From Chryseobacterium sp. S0630 (GTDB taxonomy: Bacteria; Bacteroidota; Bacteroidia; Flavobacteriales; Weeksellaceae), in the NCBI RefSeq assembly GCF_024158915.1, contig NZ_JAMZGF010000036.1, positions 1 to 51,860 on the forward strand: a stretch of 51,860 nt of DNA, given 5' to 3'. The notes under the pieces are model-generated. The model had not been told where the DNA came from and did no database searches. It saw only the letters and a program-made list of their open reading frames with translations. Each line of letters begins with the position of its first letter. The stretch's first letter is position 1. Positions 1 to 7,927 of this stretch are shown here, piece after piece. The position numbers were made by a program, and so were the translations under genes.

Positions 1-11
1 TTTTAAAATTA

Positions 12-31
12 GAGCTCCGGAGGAGCGACCT
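12..31. repeat. Short GC-rich hairpin, possible dispersed repeat fragment
   Basis: The window opens with GCTCC-GGA-GGAGC followed by GACCTGTTAAT, a small GC-rich hairpin in otherwise AT-rich DNA. It lies downstream of the first beta-barrel gene. From memory, hairpins of this style recur between genes in Bacteroidota, but no second copy is visible here, so the repeat label is inference. Confidence 0.25.
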
Positions 32-153
32 GTTAATTCTATTTAAATTTTATCGAACAAGAATGGTTTTATATAAAGTGTCAGATCTAAAGTTGATTCA
101 AGACATTTATATGACTCTCAAACTCTCCTAAATTCTATTTCTTGAATATGAAC

Positions 154-816
154 TTATTTAAACTTGTACCCCACTCCTAACTGGAAGAAATTCATTTTTA
201 GTTTTTCTCCATCTACAGGATTTTTAATCATATTGGTAAGACCAAAACTGTAACGGGCATCCACGAATAATCCTTTGTATAGATTATAATCAGCTCCCAG
301 GAACAAACCAAAATCTGTAGATTTTAAACTATCATTCAGGAATCTTTCTACATAACGCTCACCTTCTCTGATTCCCGAAGGATCTGCCATACCTGCATTT
401 GGGCCGCTCATTTCGAATTTCACTTTATTATTGGTCTTAAAACTTACGTATGGACCTGCATAAATACCCAATTCAGGAGTTGCATAATATCTTGCAGATA
501 CAGGAATTACGATTCTGTTAAGATTCATCTTTTCAGTAACGGTAATACCAGGCATTGAAACCTCTGCTTTTCCTCCAAGGTTAGCATATTCTACCTCTCC
601 CTGAATGGCAAATTTGTTGTTGAATTTATGCTCAACCAAACCTCCGATATAAAAGCCTGATTTGGATTTCAAACCTCCTTCTATTCCTCCCATTTCAAAA
701 TCATTTTCATTGGAATTCAGTTTTGATAAGGCATAACCAGCCTTTACCCCGAATGTAGTCTGCGCATTTAAACCTGCAAATAAAGCAATCGCTGATGCTA
801 ATAAGATTTTTTTCAT
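154..816 (-). CDS. Outer-membrane beta-barrel protein (porin-like)
   Basis: This 220-residue protein has a Sec signal peptide (MKKILLASAIALFAGLNAQ) and then alternating amphipathic strands ending in an aromatic C-terminal strand (LGVGYKFK). That is the pattern of small flavobacterial outer-membrane barrels of the OMP_b-brl type. It is a paralogue of the gene at 3381-4043: both share FYIGG..E.KFN..FA.QGEV near residues 55-75 and a closing DARYS.G..N segment. The substrate is unknown, and a structural or small-solute role is only a guess. It is the last of five barrel genes on this strand. Confidence 0.85.
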   Translation of the reverse strand: MKKILLASAIALFAGLNAQTTFGVKAGYALSKLNSNENDFEMGGIEGGLKSKSGFYIGGLVEHKFNNKFAIQGEVEYANLGGKAEVSMPGITVTEKMNLNRIVIPVSARYYATPELGIYAGPYVSFKTNNKVKFEMSGPNAGMADPSGIREGERYVERFLNDSLKSTDFGLFLGADYNLYKGLFVDARYSFGLTNMIKNPVDGEKLKMNFFQLGVGYKFK

Positions 817-846
817 GATTATTATTAATTAGTTTTATATTAAAGA

Positions 847-872
847 AGCCCTAAGATAGGTATCTCAGGGCT
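847..872 (-). terminator. Terminator-like hairpin after the 892-1554 barrel gene
   Basis: AGCCCT..AGATA-GG-TATCT.AGGGCT forms a long stem with one mismatch just past the stop codon of the barrel gene at 892. The U-tract on the minus strand is weak (TTCTTTAA). The stem resembles the one after the next paralogue, at 1583-1609. Confidence 0.6.
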
Positions 873-891
873 AATATATCTATTTTATCCT

Positions 892-1554
892 TTATTTTGC
901 AAATACATATTTAACTCCAAAAGTCACGGAAGTTAAACTGATCCCCAATTTGTAATCATCAGTTCTTTTTGCCCCGTCAATATCTCTTTTGTAAGTATTG
1001 TACCCGAATTCTCCTATTGTAGCTTCAATTGACCAGTTCTTAGTCAGGAAATAGTCCAGACCTGGCTTGATATTCACCCCAATATTAGTATAGTTATTTT
1101 CTTTATTCAAGGCAGCTGTAAGCAAAGGATCCGCATCGTTAATATTACTGTTTGCATTCATTTTTTCCTTACCAAACTCCAATGGAACCTGTAACTGTCC
1201 GAAGATGTATAATTTATCAGATAAAGTCCAGTATTTTCTCACGAATGGAGCTACCACAAAAGCATTATCTGTATATTTAACTTCAAATACATTACTGATG
1301 GCAGGATTGCCCAATTTGTATTTTGTAACAGCACTTTTATAGCCTATACCAAGTCCCACAGCCAGATTATTAGTAACGAAATACCCTGCTGTAGGAAGGA
1401 TTCTGATCACATCATCCTTTCTTTGAGTGTTGAATTCGTCCTTTTCACTGTGATAATATCCTACCTGACCTGAAAGATAAGAAGTTCCTTTTGCAATCTG
1501 TGCATTCGATAAACCGAAAAGCGCCACAGCGCCCATCAATACGATTTTTTTCAT
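892..1554 (-). CDS. Outer-membrane beta-barrel protein, tandem paralogue A
   Basis: This 220-residue protein begins with a signal peptide ending SNAQ. The mature part starts IAKGTSYLSGQVGY and ends TFGVKYVFAK, a typical last beta strand. It is clearly a tandem duplicate of the neighbour at 1630-2286. Both share APFVRKYWTLS.KLYIFGQL in the middle and PGLDYFL.KNWSIEATIGEF near residue 170. The copies differ most in the Thr/Asn-rich loop around residues 75-100 and 125-150, as expected for surface loops. Function beyond an outer-membrane barrel cannot be told. Confidence 0.85.
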   Translation of the reverse strand: MKKIVLMGAVALFGLSNAQIAKGTSYLSGQVGYYHSEKDEFNTQRKDDVIRILPTAGYFVTNNLAVGLGIGYKSAVTKYKLGNPAISNVFEVKYTDNAFVVAPFVRKYWTLSDKLYIFGQLQVPLEFGKEKMNANSNINDADPLLTAALNKENNYTNIGVNIKPGLDYFLTKNWSIEATIGEFGYNTYKRDIDGAKRTDDYKLGISLTSVTFGVKYVFAK

Positions 1555-1582
1555 GATTATTATATTAGTTTTATATAGAAAA

Positions 1583-1609
1583 AAAGCCCTAAGAGTTTCT
1601 CAGGGCTTT
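1583..1609 (-). terminator. Terminator after the 1630-2286 barrel gene
   Basis: AAAGCCCT/AGGGCTTT with an inner GAG/CTC pair makes a strong stem, followed on the minus strand by TTTTCTATA. It sits 20 bases past the stop codon at 1630 and shares its GCCCTAAGA arm with the hairpin at 847-872, so terminator and gene seem to have been duplicated together. Confidence 0.8.
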
Positions 1610-1629
1610 CTTGCTATATGCTTTGTTTA

Positions 1630-2286
1630 TTATTTTGCAAATACATATTTAACTCCGAAAGTTACAGAAGATAAATTCAATCCGAAGTTGTAGTTGTTTG
1701 TAGCATCACCATCTTTTGGCTTGTAGTTGCTATAACCGAACTCACCGATAGTAGCTTCGATAGACCAGTTTTTGTTTAAGAAATAATCTAAACCTGGTTT
1801 AACAGTTACACCGATTTGAGTGTATTTAGCTTCAGTAGAAGTAGAGTTAGAAATTGTAGTGTTTCCAGCTGTAGTTACAGAGCTGTTTTCAGTTTCAGTT
1901 TTTCCAAACTGCATTGGTACTGCTAACTGTCCGAAGATGTATAACTTCTCAGATAAAGTCCAGTATTTTCTTACGAATGGAGCAACAACGAAAGCTGGTT
2001 GCTTAATTACGTTTTCGCTTACAGTTGTAGCGTTTCCGATAGTAGTAGTCGTAGTAGCTGTAGTTTTTTCAGTTTGGTATCCTACACCTAATCCGATTGC
2101 TAAGTTAGTGTTAACGAAATATCCAACTGTAGGTAATACGTTGAAGTTTTCTTTTTTAAGGTTTCCATTGTTAGTTTCTACTTGAGAATAACCAACAGAT
2201 CCTGATAAATATGTAGTTCCTTTAGCAATCTGAGCGTTTGATAAACCGAAAAGTGCAACAGCACCCGCTAATAATATTTTTTTCAT
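1630..2286 (-). CDS. Outer-membrane beta-barrel protein, tandem paralogue B
   Basis: This 218-residue barrel protein has a signal peptide ending SNAQ and shares its first 28 residues almost exactly with the downstream copy at 892-1554. A Thr-rich stretch around residues 73-90 replaces the loop seen in copy A. The C-terminus TFGVKYVFAK is identical to that of copy A. Its upstream region holds a TAnnTTTG box and a palindrome at 2315-2336, so this copy probably has the main promoter of the pair. The antisense reading frame here is an artefact of Thr/Val-rich codons. Confidence 0.85.
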   Translation of the reverse strand: MKKILLAGAVALFGLSNAQIAKGTTYLSGSVGYSQVETNNGNLKKENFNVLPTVGYFVNTNLAIGLGVGYQTEKTTATTTTTIGNATTVSENVIKQPAFVVAPFVRKYWTLSEKLYIFGQLAVPMQFGKTETENSSVTTAGNTTISNSTSTEAKYTQIGVTVKPGLDYFLNKNWSIEATIGEFGYSNYKPKDGDATNNYNFGLNLSSVTFGVKYVFAK

Positions 2287-2314
2287 TTTAAAAAATTTTA
2301 ATACTTTCTGAGGG

Positions 2315-2336
2315 CAAATTTACAGTGGTCCCCACT
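2315..2336 (-). promoter_or_regulatory. -7 box with adjacent palindrome upstream of barrel gene B
   Basis: On the minus strand, TAAATTTG (2315-2322) matches the Bacteroidota -7 consensus TAnnTTTG, about 30 bases before the start codon at 2286. Directly upstream lies AGTGG-TCC-CCACT (2324-2336), a perfect 5-bp-arm palindrome where a repressor could overlap the promoter. No TTG was found at the expected -33 distance. Confidence 0.5.
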
Positions 2337-2700
2337 AATATTAAAATTTGTTAATGTGATTAATATCATTGTTAAAATTTGGAGTTTTATAAAAATAAAT
2401 CCTAGTTAAGAGAACTTATTAAGTTTTTCACAATATTATGAATAAAAAAATCACTTTTTTTCAACAAGAGACAAATATATTTAACTTTTTAAATTTCGCA
2501 ATTTTTTGCAAAACCCCACCAATCCTGGGGAAATGCTAAAATTAATTAACCTAAACTATTAATTTTAAAGTTATTAACTCTTAAAATTTAAACAAATGTT
2601 TATTATTTAAAGCTGTTTTTCCTTATTTCTAATCGATATACATCCACTCTATTAAAAATTCCTGATCAGAAATCCGTACAGTCTATATATAAGTAATCAA

Positions 2701-2727
2701 AAAACTCCGGCCTTCGGCCGGAGTTTT
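2701..2727. terminator. Strong bidirectional terminator
   Basis: AAAACTCCGGCC-TTC-GGCCGGAGTTTT is a perfect 12-bp stem with a 3-base loop. It is 19 bases past the stop codon of the minus-strand gene at 2747 and is flanked by T/A runs on both sides. Confidence 0.92.
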
Positions 2728-2746
2728 CATATGCAATTGCTTTTTC

Positions 2747-3247
2747 TTATTTCAAGAAGAAATTATAACCAAGGTTAACAGCTCCTACATTCCAGCTATA
2801 GCTTCCCCATCCTGGCAGGTCACGCTTGTTGCTGATAGATTGGTAACCGATGTACAACTCCCCTTTAGACATTTGATATCCAAATTTAGGCTGTGCATAG
2901 AAACCACCATCTACTCCATCTTTTGTAGAAATACCGTATCCAAGGTCTAATCCTACAAAGATAGGAGCTCCTTTAAATCTATATTTCCCGGAAACAGCTA
3001 CAGGAACAAATCCGAAATCATCAAAGTGATCTTTTCCGAAGAAATGAGAATATCCTGTGGTTACCCCAAGGTCAAGACCTTTAGCAATATTCCACATATA
3101 AGCTGCATCTACTCCTAATGTAAACGAAGATACATCACTTGCATCTGATACGGGAACACCAATATGTCCACCGATTTTAAAACCTTCCTGCGCTTGAGCA
3201 GCACCTCCTAAAAGTGCAAAAGCACCTAGTAATAATAGTTTTTTCAT
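2747..3247 (-). CDS. Small outer-membrane beta-barrel protein
   Basis: This 166-residue protein has the signal peptide MKKLLLLGAFALLGGAAQAQ and is rich in Gly and aromatic residues, with alternating strands and a terminal VNLGYNFFLK strand. It is shorter than its four neighbours and not obviously paralogous to them, though it follows the same small-barrel plan. The start is fixed by the signal peptide and a TAnnTTTG box about 27 bases upstream. No substrate can be assigned. Confidence 0.8.
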   Translation of the reverse strand: MKKLLLLGAFALLGGAAQAQEGFKIGGHIGVPVSDASDVSSFTLGVDAAYMWNIAKGLDLGVTTGYSHFFGKDHFDDFGFVPVAVSGKYRFKGAPIFVGLDLGYGISTKDGVDGGFYAQPKFGYQMSKGELYIGYQSISNKRDLPGWGSYSWNVGAVNLGYNFFLK

Positions 3248-3273
3248 TTTTTTAGTAGCTTTGAATTACTGTG

Positions 3274-3281
3274 CAAAAGTA
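3274..3281 (-). promoter_or_regulatory. -7 promoter box of the 2747-3247 gene
   Basis: TACTTTTG on the minus strand matches TAnnTTTG. The start codon at 3247 is 27 bases downstream. At the -33 position there is TTC where TTG is expected, so the match is partial. Confidence 0.5.
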
Positions 3282-3325
3282 CTAATTATTTTTATCATCA
3301 GAATAAACTACCTATAACAGGAAAA

Positions 3326-3346
3326 GCAGGACAAATGTTGTCCTGC
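3326..3346 (-). terminator. Terminator after the 3381-4043 barrel gene
   Basis: GCAGGACAA-ATG-TTGTCCTGC is a perfect 9-bp stem, followed on the minus strand by TTTTCCTG. It lies 35 bases past the stop codon at 3381. Confidence 0.85.
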
Positions 3347-3380
3347 ATTATATTATTATTTGATAACTAAAATTTCAGAA

Positions 3381-4043
3381 TTAGTTTCCTCCGAATTTGA
3401 AACCTACACCCACCTGAGCAAAGCTGTTCTTTACAGAACCTCCGCTGTTGTCATTAGATAGGTTGGACACTCCTAAGCTGTATCTTGCATCAAAGAAAAG
3501 TCCGTTTTCCAGCATATATTCAACACCTAAGAACGGAGCAAGGTTCAATGATTTGATATCTTTTTTGATATCTACATCACCGCCTTCACCTTCCATTTCT
3601 ACATCAAGGAAATCTGAACCGATGACAGTCTTCTGCTTAGCGGTAAGGATAATTCCCACGTTAAGACCTGCAGCTACAGAGAAACCTTCTGTAATAAAGT
3701 ATTTTGCAGAAACAGGAACCAAAAGAGTCCCGAAAGTCACTTTAGTTGATTCCCCAAAATACATCCCTCCAGCGTTTACTCCATCAATTTTTTCTTTAGC
3801 TCCAAGTGGTGAATACAAAACCTCTCCCTGAACAGCAAAGTTATCATTGAATTTGTACTCAGCCATTCCACCGATATAGAAGGTATATTTAGGAGACATT
3901 TTTCTTCCGTCAAGATCATCTTGCTTATCGTCTAGTTTAATGGTAGACATTGCGAAACCAGCTTTTGGACCAAATCGAAATTCTTGTGCGTTGGCACAAA
4001 TTCCCATAGCAGCGACCGCTGCAACAAGTAAAAGTTTTTTCAT
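3381..4043 (-). CDS. Outer-membrane beta-barrel protein (paralogue of 154-816)
   Basis: This 220-residue protein has the signal peptide MKKLLLVAAVAAMGICANAQ and ends in a barrel-closing AQVGVGFKFGGN segment. It aligns along its length with the protein at 154-816: KAGFAMS near residue 28, FYIGG..EYKFN..FAVQGEV at 55-75, and DARYSLGVSNL near 190. A near-canonical promoter lies just upstream (4074-4103). The protein probably sits in the outer membrane, and its ligand is unknown. Confidence 0.85.
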   Translation of the reverse strand: MKKLLLVAAVAAMGICANAQEFRFGPKAGFAMSTIKLDDKQDDLDGRKMSPKYTFYIGGMAEYKFNDNFAVQGEVLYSPLGAKEKIDGVNAGGMYFGESTKVTFGTLLVPVSAKYFITEGFSVAAGLNVGIILTAKQKTVIGSDFLDVEMEGEGGDVDIKKDIKSLNLAPFLGVEYMLENGLFFDARYSLGVSNLSNDNSGGSVKNSFAQVGVGFKFGGN

Positions 4044-4073
4044 GTTTAATTAGTTTTTACATTTAAAGGTCTG

Positions 4074-4103
4074 CAAAACTAATTATTTTTTTCAAATTAA
4101 CAA
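4074..4103 (-). promoter_or_regulatory. Promoter of the 3381-4043 barrel gene
   Basis: On the minus strand, TTG (4101-4103), a 19-base spacer, then TAGTTTTG (4074-4081) gives a complete match to the Bacteroidota -33/-7 promoter. The start codon at 4043 is 31 bases downstream. Confidence 0.7.
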
Positions 4104-4163
4104 ATTTAAACTAACCAATTTAAGGTTAATGAAAGGTTAATGAAAACTTTTACAAATTCAGAA

Positions 4164-5123
4164 CTAGTCGTTTCTTAGTCTTTTTTCCTCATCGTTATAA
4201 GCCAGGATAATCTTTCTTACCACCGGGTGTCTTACCACATCTTCTTCTGTAAGATGTACAAATCCGATTTCTTTTACTCCATTTAAAATTCTCATCGCTT
4301 CTTTCAGTCCGGACTGCTGGTTTTTCGGAAGGTCAATCTGGCTCGGATCTCCTGTGATAATGAACTTGGCATTCATCCCCATTCTGGTAAGGAACATTTT
4401 CATCTGAGCATGAGTGGTGTTCTGTGCTTCATCAAGAATTACAAAAGCATCATCCAAAGTACGCCCTCTCATGAAAGCCAATGGTGCTACTTCAATCACT
4501 TTCTTCTCCATGAAACCTTCCAGTTTCTCATGTGGAATCATATCACGAAGTGCATCATATAAAGGTTGTAAATACGGATCAAGCTTTTCTTTAAGATCAC
4601 CAGGAAGGAATCCCAGACTCTCCCCTGCTTCTACAGCTGGCCTTGTCAGGATAATTCTTTTCACCTCTTTATCTCTCAAAGCTCTTGCCGCCAATGCCAC
4701 ACTGGTATATGTTTTTCCGGTACCTGCAGGTCCAATGGCAAAAACCATGTCCTTTTTCTCCGTCTCTTTTACCAGCTTTTTAAGATTGGTCGTCTTAGCT
4801 TTAATTACTTTTCCGTTAACTCCTTTTACAATGATATCCTGATCGAATACCAGTTGTTTCTCATTTTCGTCTTTAATATTCAATATGTTTTCAACATCTT
4901 TCAGCCCTATTGAATTGTTTTTGGAGATAAAACTGACAATATCATCCAGTTTTTGTTTCAGTATGTCTAAAGCTTCCTGATTTCCCATGGCAAAGATAAA
5001 ATGATCTCTTCCTGTAATTTTAATGGTTGGAAAGCTTGATTTTATTAAGTTGAAATATTGGTTATTAACTCCATAGAAGATTTTCGCATCGATATCTTCC
5101 AAATCATATGTTAATTCAAACAT
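4164..5123 (-). CDS. phoH: PhoH-family ATPase
   Basis: This 319-residue protein is full length for the PhoH/YbeZ family, a cytoplasmic P-loop ATPase thought to act in RNA metabolism and ribosome-linked processes. Walker A is GPAGTGKT at 131-138 and Walker B is FVILDEAQN at 227-235. The family signature LTRPAVEAGE.LGFLPGD follows at about 159-176, and the GDPSQIDLP motif lies near 258-266. Residues 1-110 form the usual N-terminal KH-like part. No ybeY neighbour is seen; the gene is divergent from the SAM adenosyltransferase gene. Confidence 0.93.
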   Translation of the reverse strand: MFELTYDLEDIDAKIFYGVNNQYFNLIKSSFPTIKITGRDHFIFAMGNQEALDILKQKLDDIVSFISKNNSIGLKDVENILNIKDENEKQLVFDQDIIVKGVNGKVIKAKTTNLKKLVKETEKKDMVFAIGPAGTGKTYTSVALAARALRDKEVKRIILTRPAVEAGESLGFLPGDLKEKLDPYLQPLYDALRDMIPHEKLEGFMEKKVIEVAPLAFMRGRTLDDAFVILDEAQNTTHAQMKMFLTRMGMNAKFIITGDPSQIDLPKNQQSGLKEAMRILNGVKEIGFVHLTEEDVVRHPVVRKIILAYNDEEKRLRND

Positions 5124-5165
5124 GCAGTATTTTTATTTTTAGATTTTAAAATTAAAGCTTTTTTT

Positions 5166-5193
5166 CAAATTTATATCAAATTCTTTTCAACAA
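5166..5193 (-). promoter_or_regulatory. Promoter of phoH
   Basis: On the minus strand, TTG (5191-5193) and TAAATTTG (5166-5173) are separated by 17 bases. The start codon at 5123 is about 42 bases downstream. Confidence 0.5.
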
Positions 5194-5220
5194 TCTTTCG
5201 GGCTTTCTTTTTATTTTAAA

Positions 5221-5228
5221 TAACTTTG
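5221..5228 (+). promoter_or_regulatory. -7 box of the SAM adenosyltransferase gene
   Basis: TAACTTTG matches TAnnTTTG and sits 28 bases before the ATG at 5257. The -33 region has TTTCG, not TTG. Confidence 0.5.
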
Positions 5229-5256
5229 CAATACTACACTATTCTATAAATTGCTC

Positions 5257-6084
5257 ATGTCAATTATTACCCTTACTTCGGATTTCGGAAATTTAGATTA
5301 CAGAGTTGCCGCTGTGAAAGGCAAAATTCTGTCTCTAAACCCTGAGGTTAATATTATTGATATAACCCACGATATCCAGGCATTCAACCTTATACAGACT
5401 TCGTATATTGTAAGGAATGCCTATAAATATTTTCCTAAAGGAAGCATTCACATTCTTTCCGTAGACAGTTTTTACAACAAATCGAGAAAGAATCTCATCT
5501 ATAAAGCAGACGGATCTTATTTCCTGGCAGCAGATAACGGCCTTTTAAGCCTTATATTTTTTGATATTAAACCGGAAGCGATCTACGAACTTACGCTGAA
5601 CAATCGTTTTGACGACGTTATCAACTTCACTTCTACAGATATTTTTGTTCCTGCAGCAGTACATCTTGCCAATGGCGGACTTCCTGAAGTCATAGGAAGG
5701 AAAATAAACACCGCAAAACAGCTGATGTTTCCACGAGCGGTTTATAATGAATCGGAAGGGATGATTATTGGTGAAGTGACGTATATTGACAATTTCGGAA
5801 ATATAATATCAAATATCAATAAAGATTTTTTTGAAAACATCAGTAAAGGCTACAGCAGTTTTACCATAAAATTCAGAAATTTAAGTCTTTCAAGAATATT
5901 TTCCAGCCATACAGAGGTCGTTTCAGACTGGAAAAGGGAGACTGAATTCCACGGACAGTCTGCTGCTATCTTCAATGATAGCCAGTTATTGGAGCTTACC
6001 ATCTACAAAGGAAGCAAGAAAAACGGTGCTAAAAGCCTGTTTGGGCTGAATGTAGGCGAAAATATTTATATCGAATTCAGCTAA
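5257..6084 (+). CDS. SAM hydroxide adenosyltransferase (DUF62 family)
   Basis: This 275-residue protein starts MSIITLTSDFG..DY, the family's N-terminal SAM-binding motif, followed by VKGKI (about residues 20-24) and IIDITHDI (about 36-43). Members of this fluorinase/chlorinase-like superfamily split S-adenosylmethionine to adenosine and methionine with water. I chose the ATG at 5257; an open TTG codon two codons upstream is less likely because family members begin just before TLTSDFG. The C-terminal half carries the usual YID.FGN.I.N motif near 178-190. The physiological role is poorly defined. Confidence 0.88.
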   Translation: MSIITLTSDFGNLDYRVAAVKGKILSLNPEVNIIDITHDIQAFNLIQTSYIVRNAYKYFPKGSIHILSVDSFYNKSRKNLIYKADGSYFLAADNGLLSLIFFDIKPEAIYELTLNNRFDDVINFTSTDIFVPAAVHLANGGLPEVIGRKINTAKQLMFPRAVYNESEGMIIGEVTYIDNFGNIISNINKDFFENISKGYSSFTIKFRNLSLSRIFSSHTEVVSDWKRETEFHGQSAAIFNDSQLLELTIYKGSKKNGAKSLFGLNVGENIYIEFS

Positions 6085-6119
6085 GATTATATATTTCTTA
6101 AAAAAACCGATTTTTTTTA

Positions 6120-6127
6120 TATATTTG
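6120..6127 (+). promoter_or_regulatory. -7 box of the E2 gene
   Basis: TATATTTG matches TAnnTTTG and lies 20 bases before the ATG at 6148. A clear -33 TTG is missing. Confidence 0.45.
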
Positions 6128-6147
6128 TCAAAATCTAAAAATCAAAA

Positions 6148-7455
6148 ATGGCAGAATACAAATTATTGCTTCCATCCATGGGAGAAGGGGTTATGGAAGC
6201 GACAATTATCACTTGGTTATTCAATGAAGGTGATAACGTAAAGGAGGATGACTCCGTAGTAGAAATTGCAACAGATAAAGTAGATTCAGACGTACCGACA
6301 CCAGTTTCGGGGAAAATTGTAAAAATTTTAAAGCAAAAAGATGAAGTTGCAAAAGTAGGTGAAGCCATTGCTATTTTAGAAATTGAAGGAGAAGGTTCAG
6401 CTTCAGAAGAAGTAAAAACTGAAACTCCTGCGGCGACTCCGGATGCTGAAACTTTAAAAGCGATTGAAGAGCCTCTACAAACAGTAGCTGCTTCAAACGT
6501 AGAATTCTCAGGAGACCTTTATTTATCTCCACTCGTAAAATCTATCGCACAACAGGAAAATATTTCTGAAACTGAACTGAAATCTATCAAAGGAAGCGGT
6601 TTAGAAGGAAGAATTACCAAAGAAGATATATTAGCGTATGTTGCTAACAGAGGAAGCAAGCCAGCTCAGCAGGCGGCTCCGGTACAGGCAGCTTCTACTC
6701 CACAACCGGCAGTATCTGCTCCTGCAGCTACCATTCCGGTAAGTGCAGGTGATGAGATCATTCCAATGGACAGAATGAGAAAGATCATCGCTGAAAACAT
6801 GGTAAAAGCAAAACAAATTGCTCCACACGTTACTTCATTCATTGAAACAGACGTTACCAATGTTGTAAAATGGAGAAATAAAAACAAAGCAGTATTCGAA
6901 AAACGTGAAGGTGAAAAACTGACTTTCATGCCTATTTTCGTAAAAGCTGTAGTGAAAGCAATCCAGGATTTCCCAATGATCAATGTTTCTGTAAATGGTG
7001 AAAACATCATTAAAAAGAAAAACATCAATATCGGTATGGCTACTGCCCTTCCGGACGGAAACCTTATTGTTCCTGTTATCAAAAATGCAGATCAGTTATC
7101 TCTTTCAGGTCTTGCAAAAGCAATCAATGACTTAGCTTACAGAGCAAGAAACAAGAAATTGAGACCAGAAGATACTCAAGGGGCAACTTATACAATTTCT
7201 AACGTAGGAAGTTTCGGAAACCTTATGGGAACACCGATCATTCCTCAGCCTCAGGTAGCTATTTTAGCAATCGGAGCGATCGTTAAGAAGCCTGCAGTTC
7301 TTGAAACAGCTGATGGAGATGTAATCGCAATCAGAAACTTAATGTTCATGTCTCACTCTTATGACCACAGAGTGGTAGACGGTTCTCTGGGAGGAATGAT
7401 GCTGAAGCACGTTCACGACTACCTTGAAAACTGGGATCTGAACACAGAAATATAA
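6148..7455 (+). CDS. 2-oxo acid dehydrogenase E2 (dihydrolipoamide acyltransferase)
   Basis: The 435-residue protein has three classic E2 parts. A lipoyl domain spans 1-78, with the attachment lysine K44 in ATDKVDSD. A peripheral subunit-binding domain lies at about 128-166 (LSPLVKSIA...GSGLEGRITKEDI). The acyltransferase core follows, with catalytic His407 and Asp411 in SYDHRVVDG. It transfers acyl groups from lipoate to CoA in a mitochondrial-type complex. No E1 gene is adjacent, so the substrate is uncertain; the sequence resembles branched-chain-type E2s more than the sucB copy at 23844. It is transcribed alone and ends in a good terminator. Confidence 0.88.
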   Translation: MAEYKLLLPSMGEGVMEATIITWLFNEGDNVKEDDSVVEIATDKVDSDVPTPVSGKIVKILKQKDEVAKVGEAIAILEIEGEGSASEEVKTETPAATPDAETLKAIEEPLQTVAASNVEFSGDLYLSPLVKSIAQQENISETELKSIKGSGLEGRITKEDILAYVANRGSKPAQQAAPVQAASTPQPAVSAPAATIPVSAGDEIIPMDRMRKIIAENMVKAKQIAPHVTSFIETDVTNVVKWRNKNKAVFEKREGEKLTFMPIFVKAVVKAIQDFPMINVSVNGENIIKKKNINIGMATALPDGNLIVPVIKNADQLSLSGLAKAINDLAYRARNKKLRPEDTQGATYTISNVGSFGNLMGTPIIPQPQVAILAIGAIVKKPAVLETADGDVIAIRNLMFMSHSYDHRVVDGSLGGMMLKHVHDYLENWDLNTEI

Positions 7456-7500
7456 GTAATAAGCAATGGGTAATAAGTAATTGTTACCGATTTCAAATAA

Positions 7501-7530
7501 AAAAACCTTCGAGTTATTTCGGAGGTTTTT
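7501..7530 (+). terminator. Terminator after the E2 gene
   Basis: AAAAACCTTCGAG-TTAT-TTCGGAGGTTTTT folds into a 13-bp stem allowing G-U pairs, followed by CTTTTTT. It lies 46 bases past the stop codon at 7455. Confidence 0.88.
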
Positions 7531-7927
7531 CTTTTTTCAAATCAATTCTTTTGAAGTTTTAAAACATCAAACAGTATTAATTAAAATTATTAAATACCCA
7601 ATAAAATACTAATTTAAAAACAAAATCAACAATCAATCATTTATCACTTTACATTATAATCGCTTTTTTAGCCATTACATTTACAAGCATTAAATTTAAA
7701 CAGAAACAATCATAATAATTTGGATCCGGATTAAAGAAAGTTTTTTGGTTTGACGAAATTGAATGAAAAGCTCATTATCGAGATATACATCAACTTTCTT
7801 TAGGATAATATTTCGGTGATTATCATTGAAAATACTGACGGACGGAAACGCTGAAATCATTTCAAAGTTTTTAAACGAAACATAATTTCCAAAATTTTAC
7901 CGTAATTTCATCCCTCAAAACCTGCAA
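7531..7927. other. AT-rich intergenic region before the ClC gene
   Basis: About 400 bases with no listed gene. The left half is AT-rich with no structure I can identify. The right half holds a 54-codon minus-strand frame (7696-7860) with protein-like composition, described separately. The region also contains the ClC promoter, but no clear TAnnTTTG box was found next to the gene. Confidence 0.5.
7696..7860 (-). CDS. Possible small protein or gene remnant (54 aa)
   Basis: A minus-strand frame opens with ATG at 7858-7860 and runs 54 codons. The middle (NIILKKVDVYLDNELFI) reads like alternating beta strands of a real protein, not random AT-rich translation. There is no visible promoter and no family I recognise. 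It could be a decayed fragment or chance. Confidence 0.25.
   Translation of the reverse strand: MISAFPSVSIFNDNHRNIILKKVDVYLDNELFIQFRQTKKLSLIRIQIIMIVSV

Larger units (their letters stand above)
2287..2746. other. 460-bp AT-rich intergenic region
   Basis: No convincing reading frame is present. The region holds the promoter box of the 1630-2286 gene at its left end, a short CCCCA/TGGGG inverted repeat at 2514-2530, homopolymer runs of A and T, and the strong terminator at 2701-2727. Confidence 0.6.

Noticed and set aside
1820..2185. 121-codon plus-strand frame
   Set aside because: It is antisense to a Thr/Val-rich barrel gene and has no start context or family.
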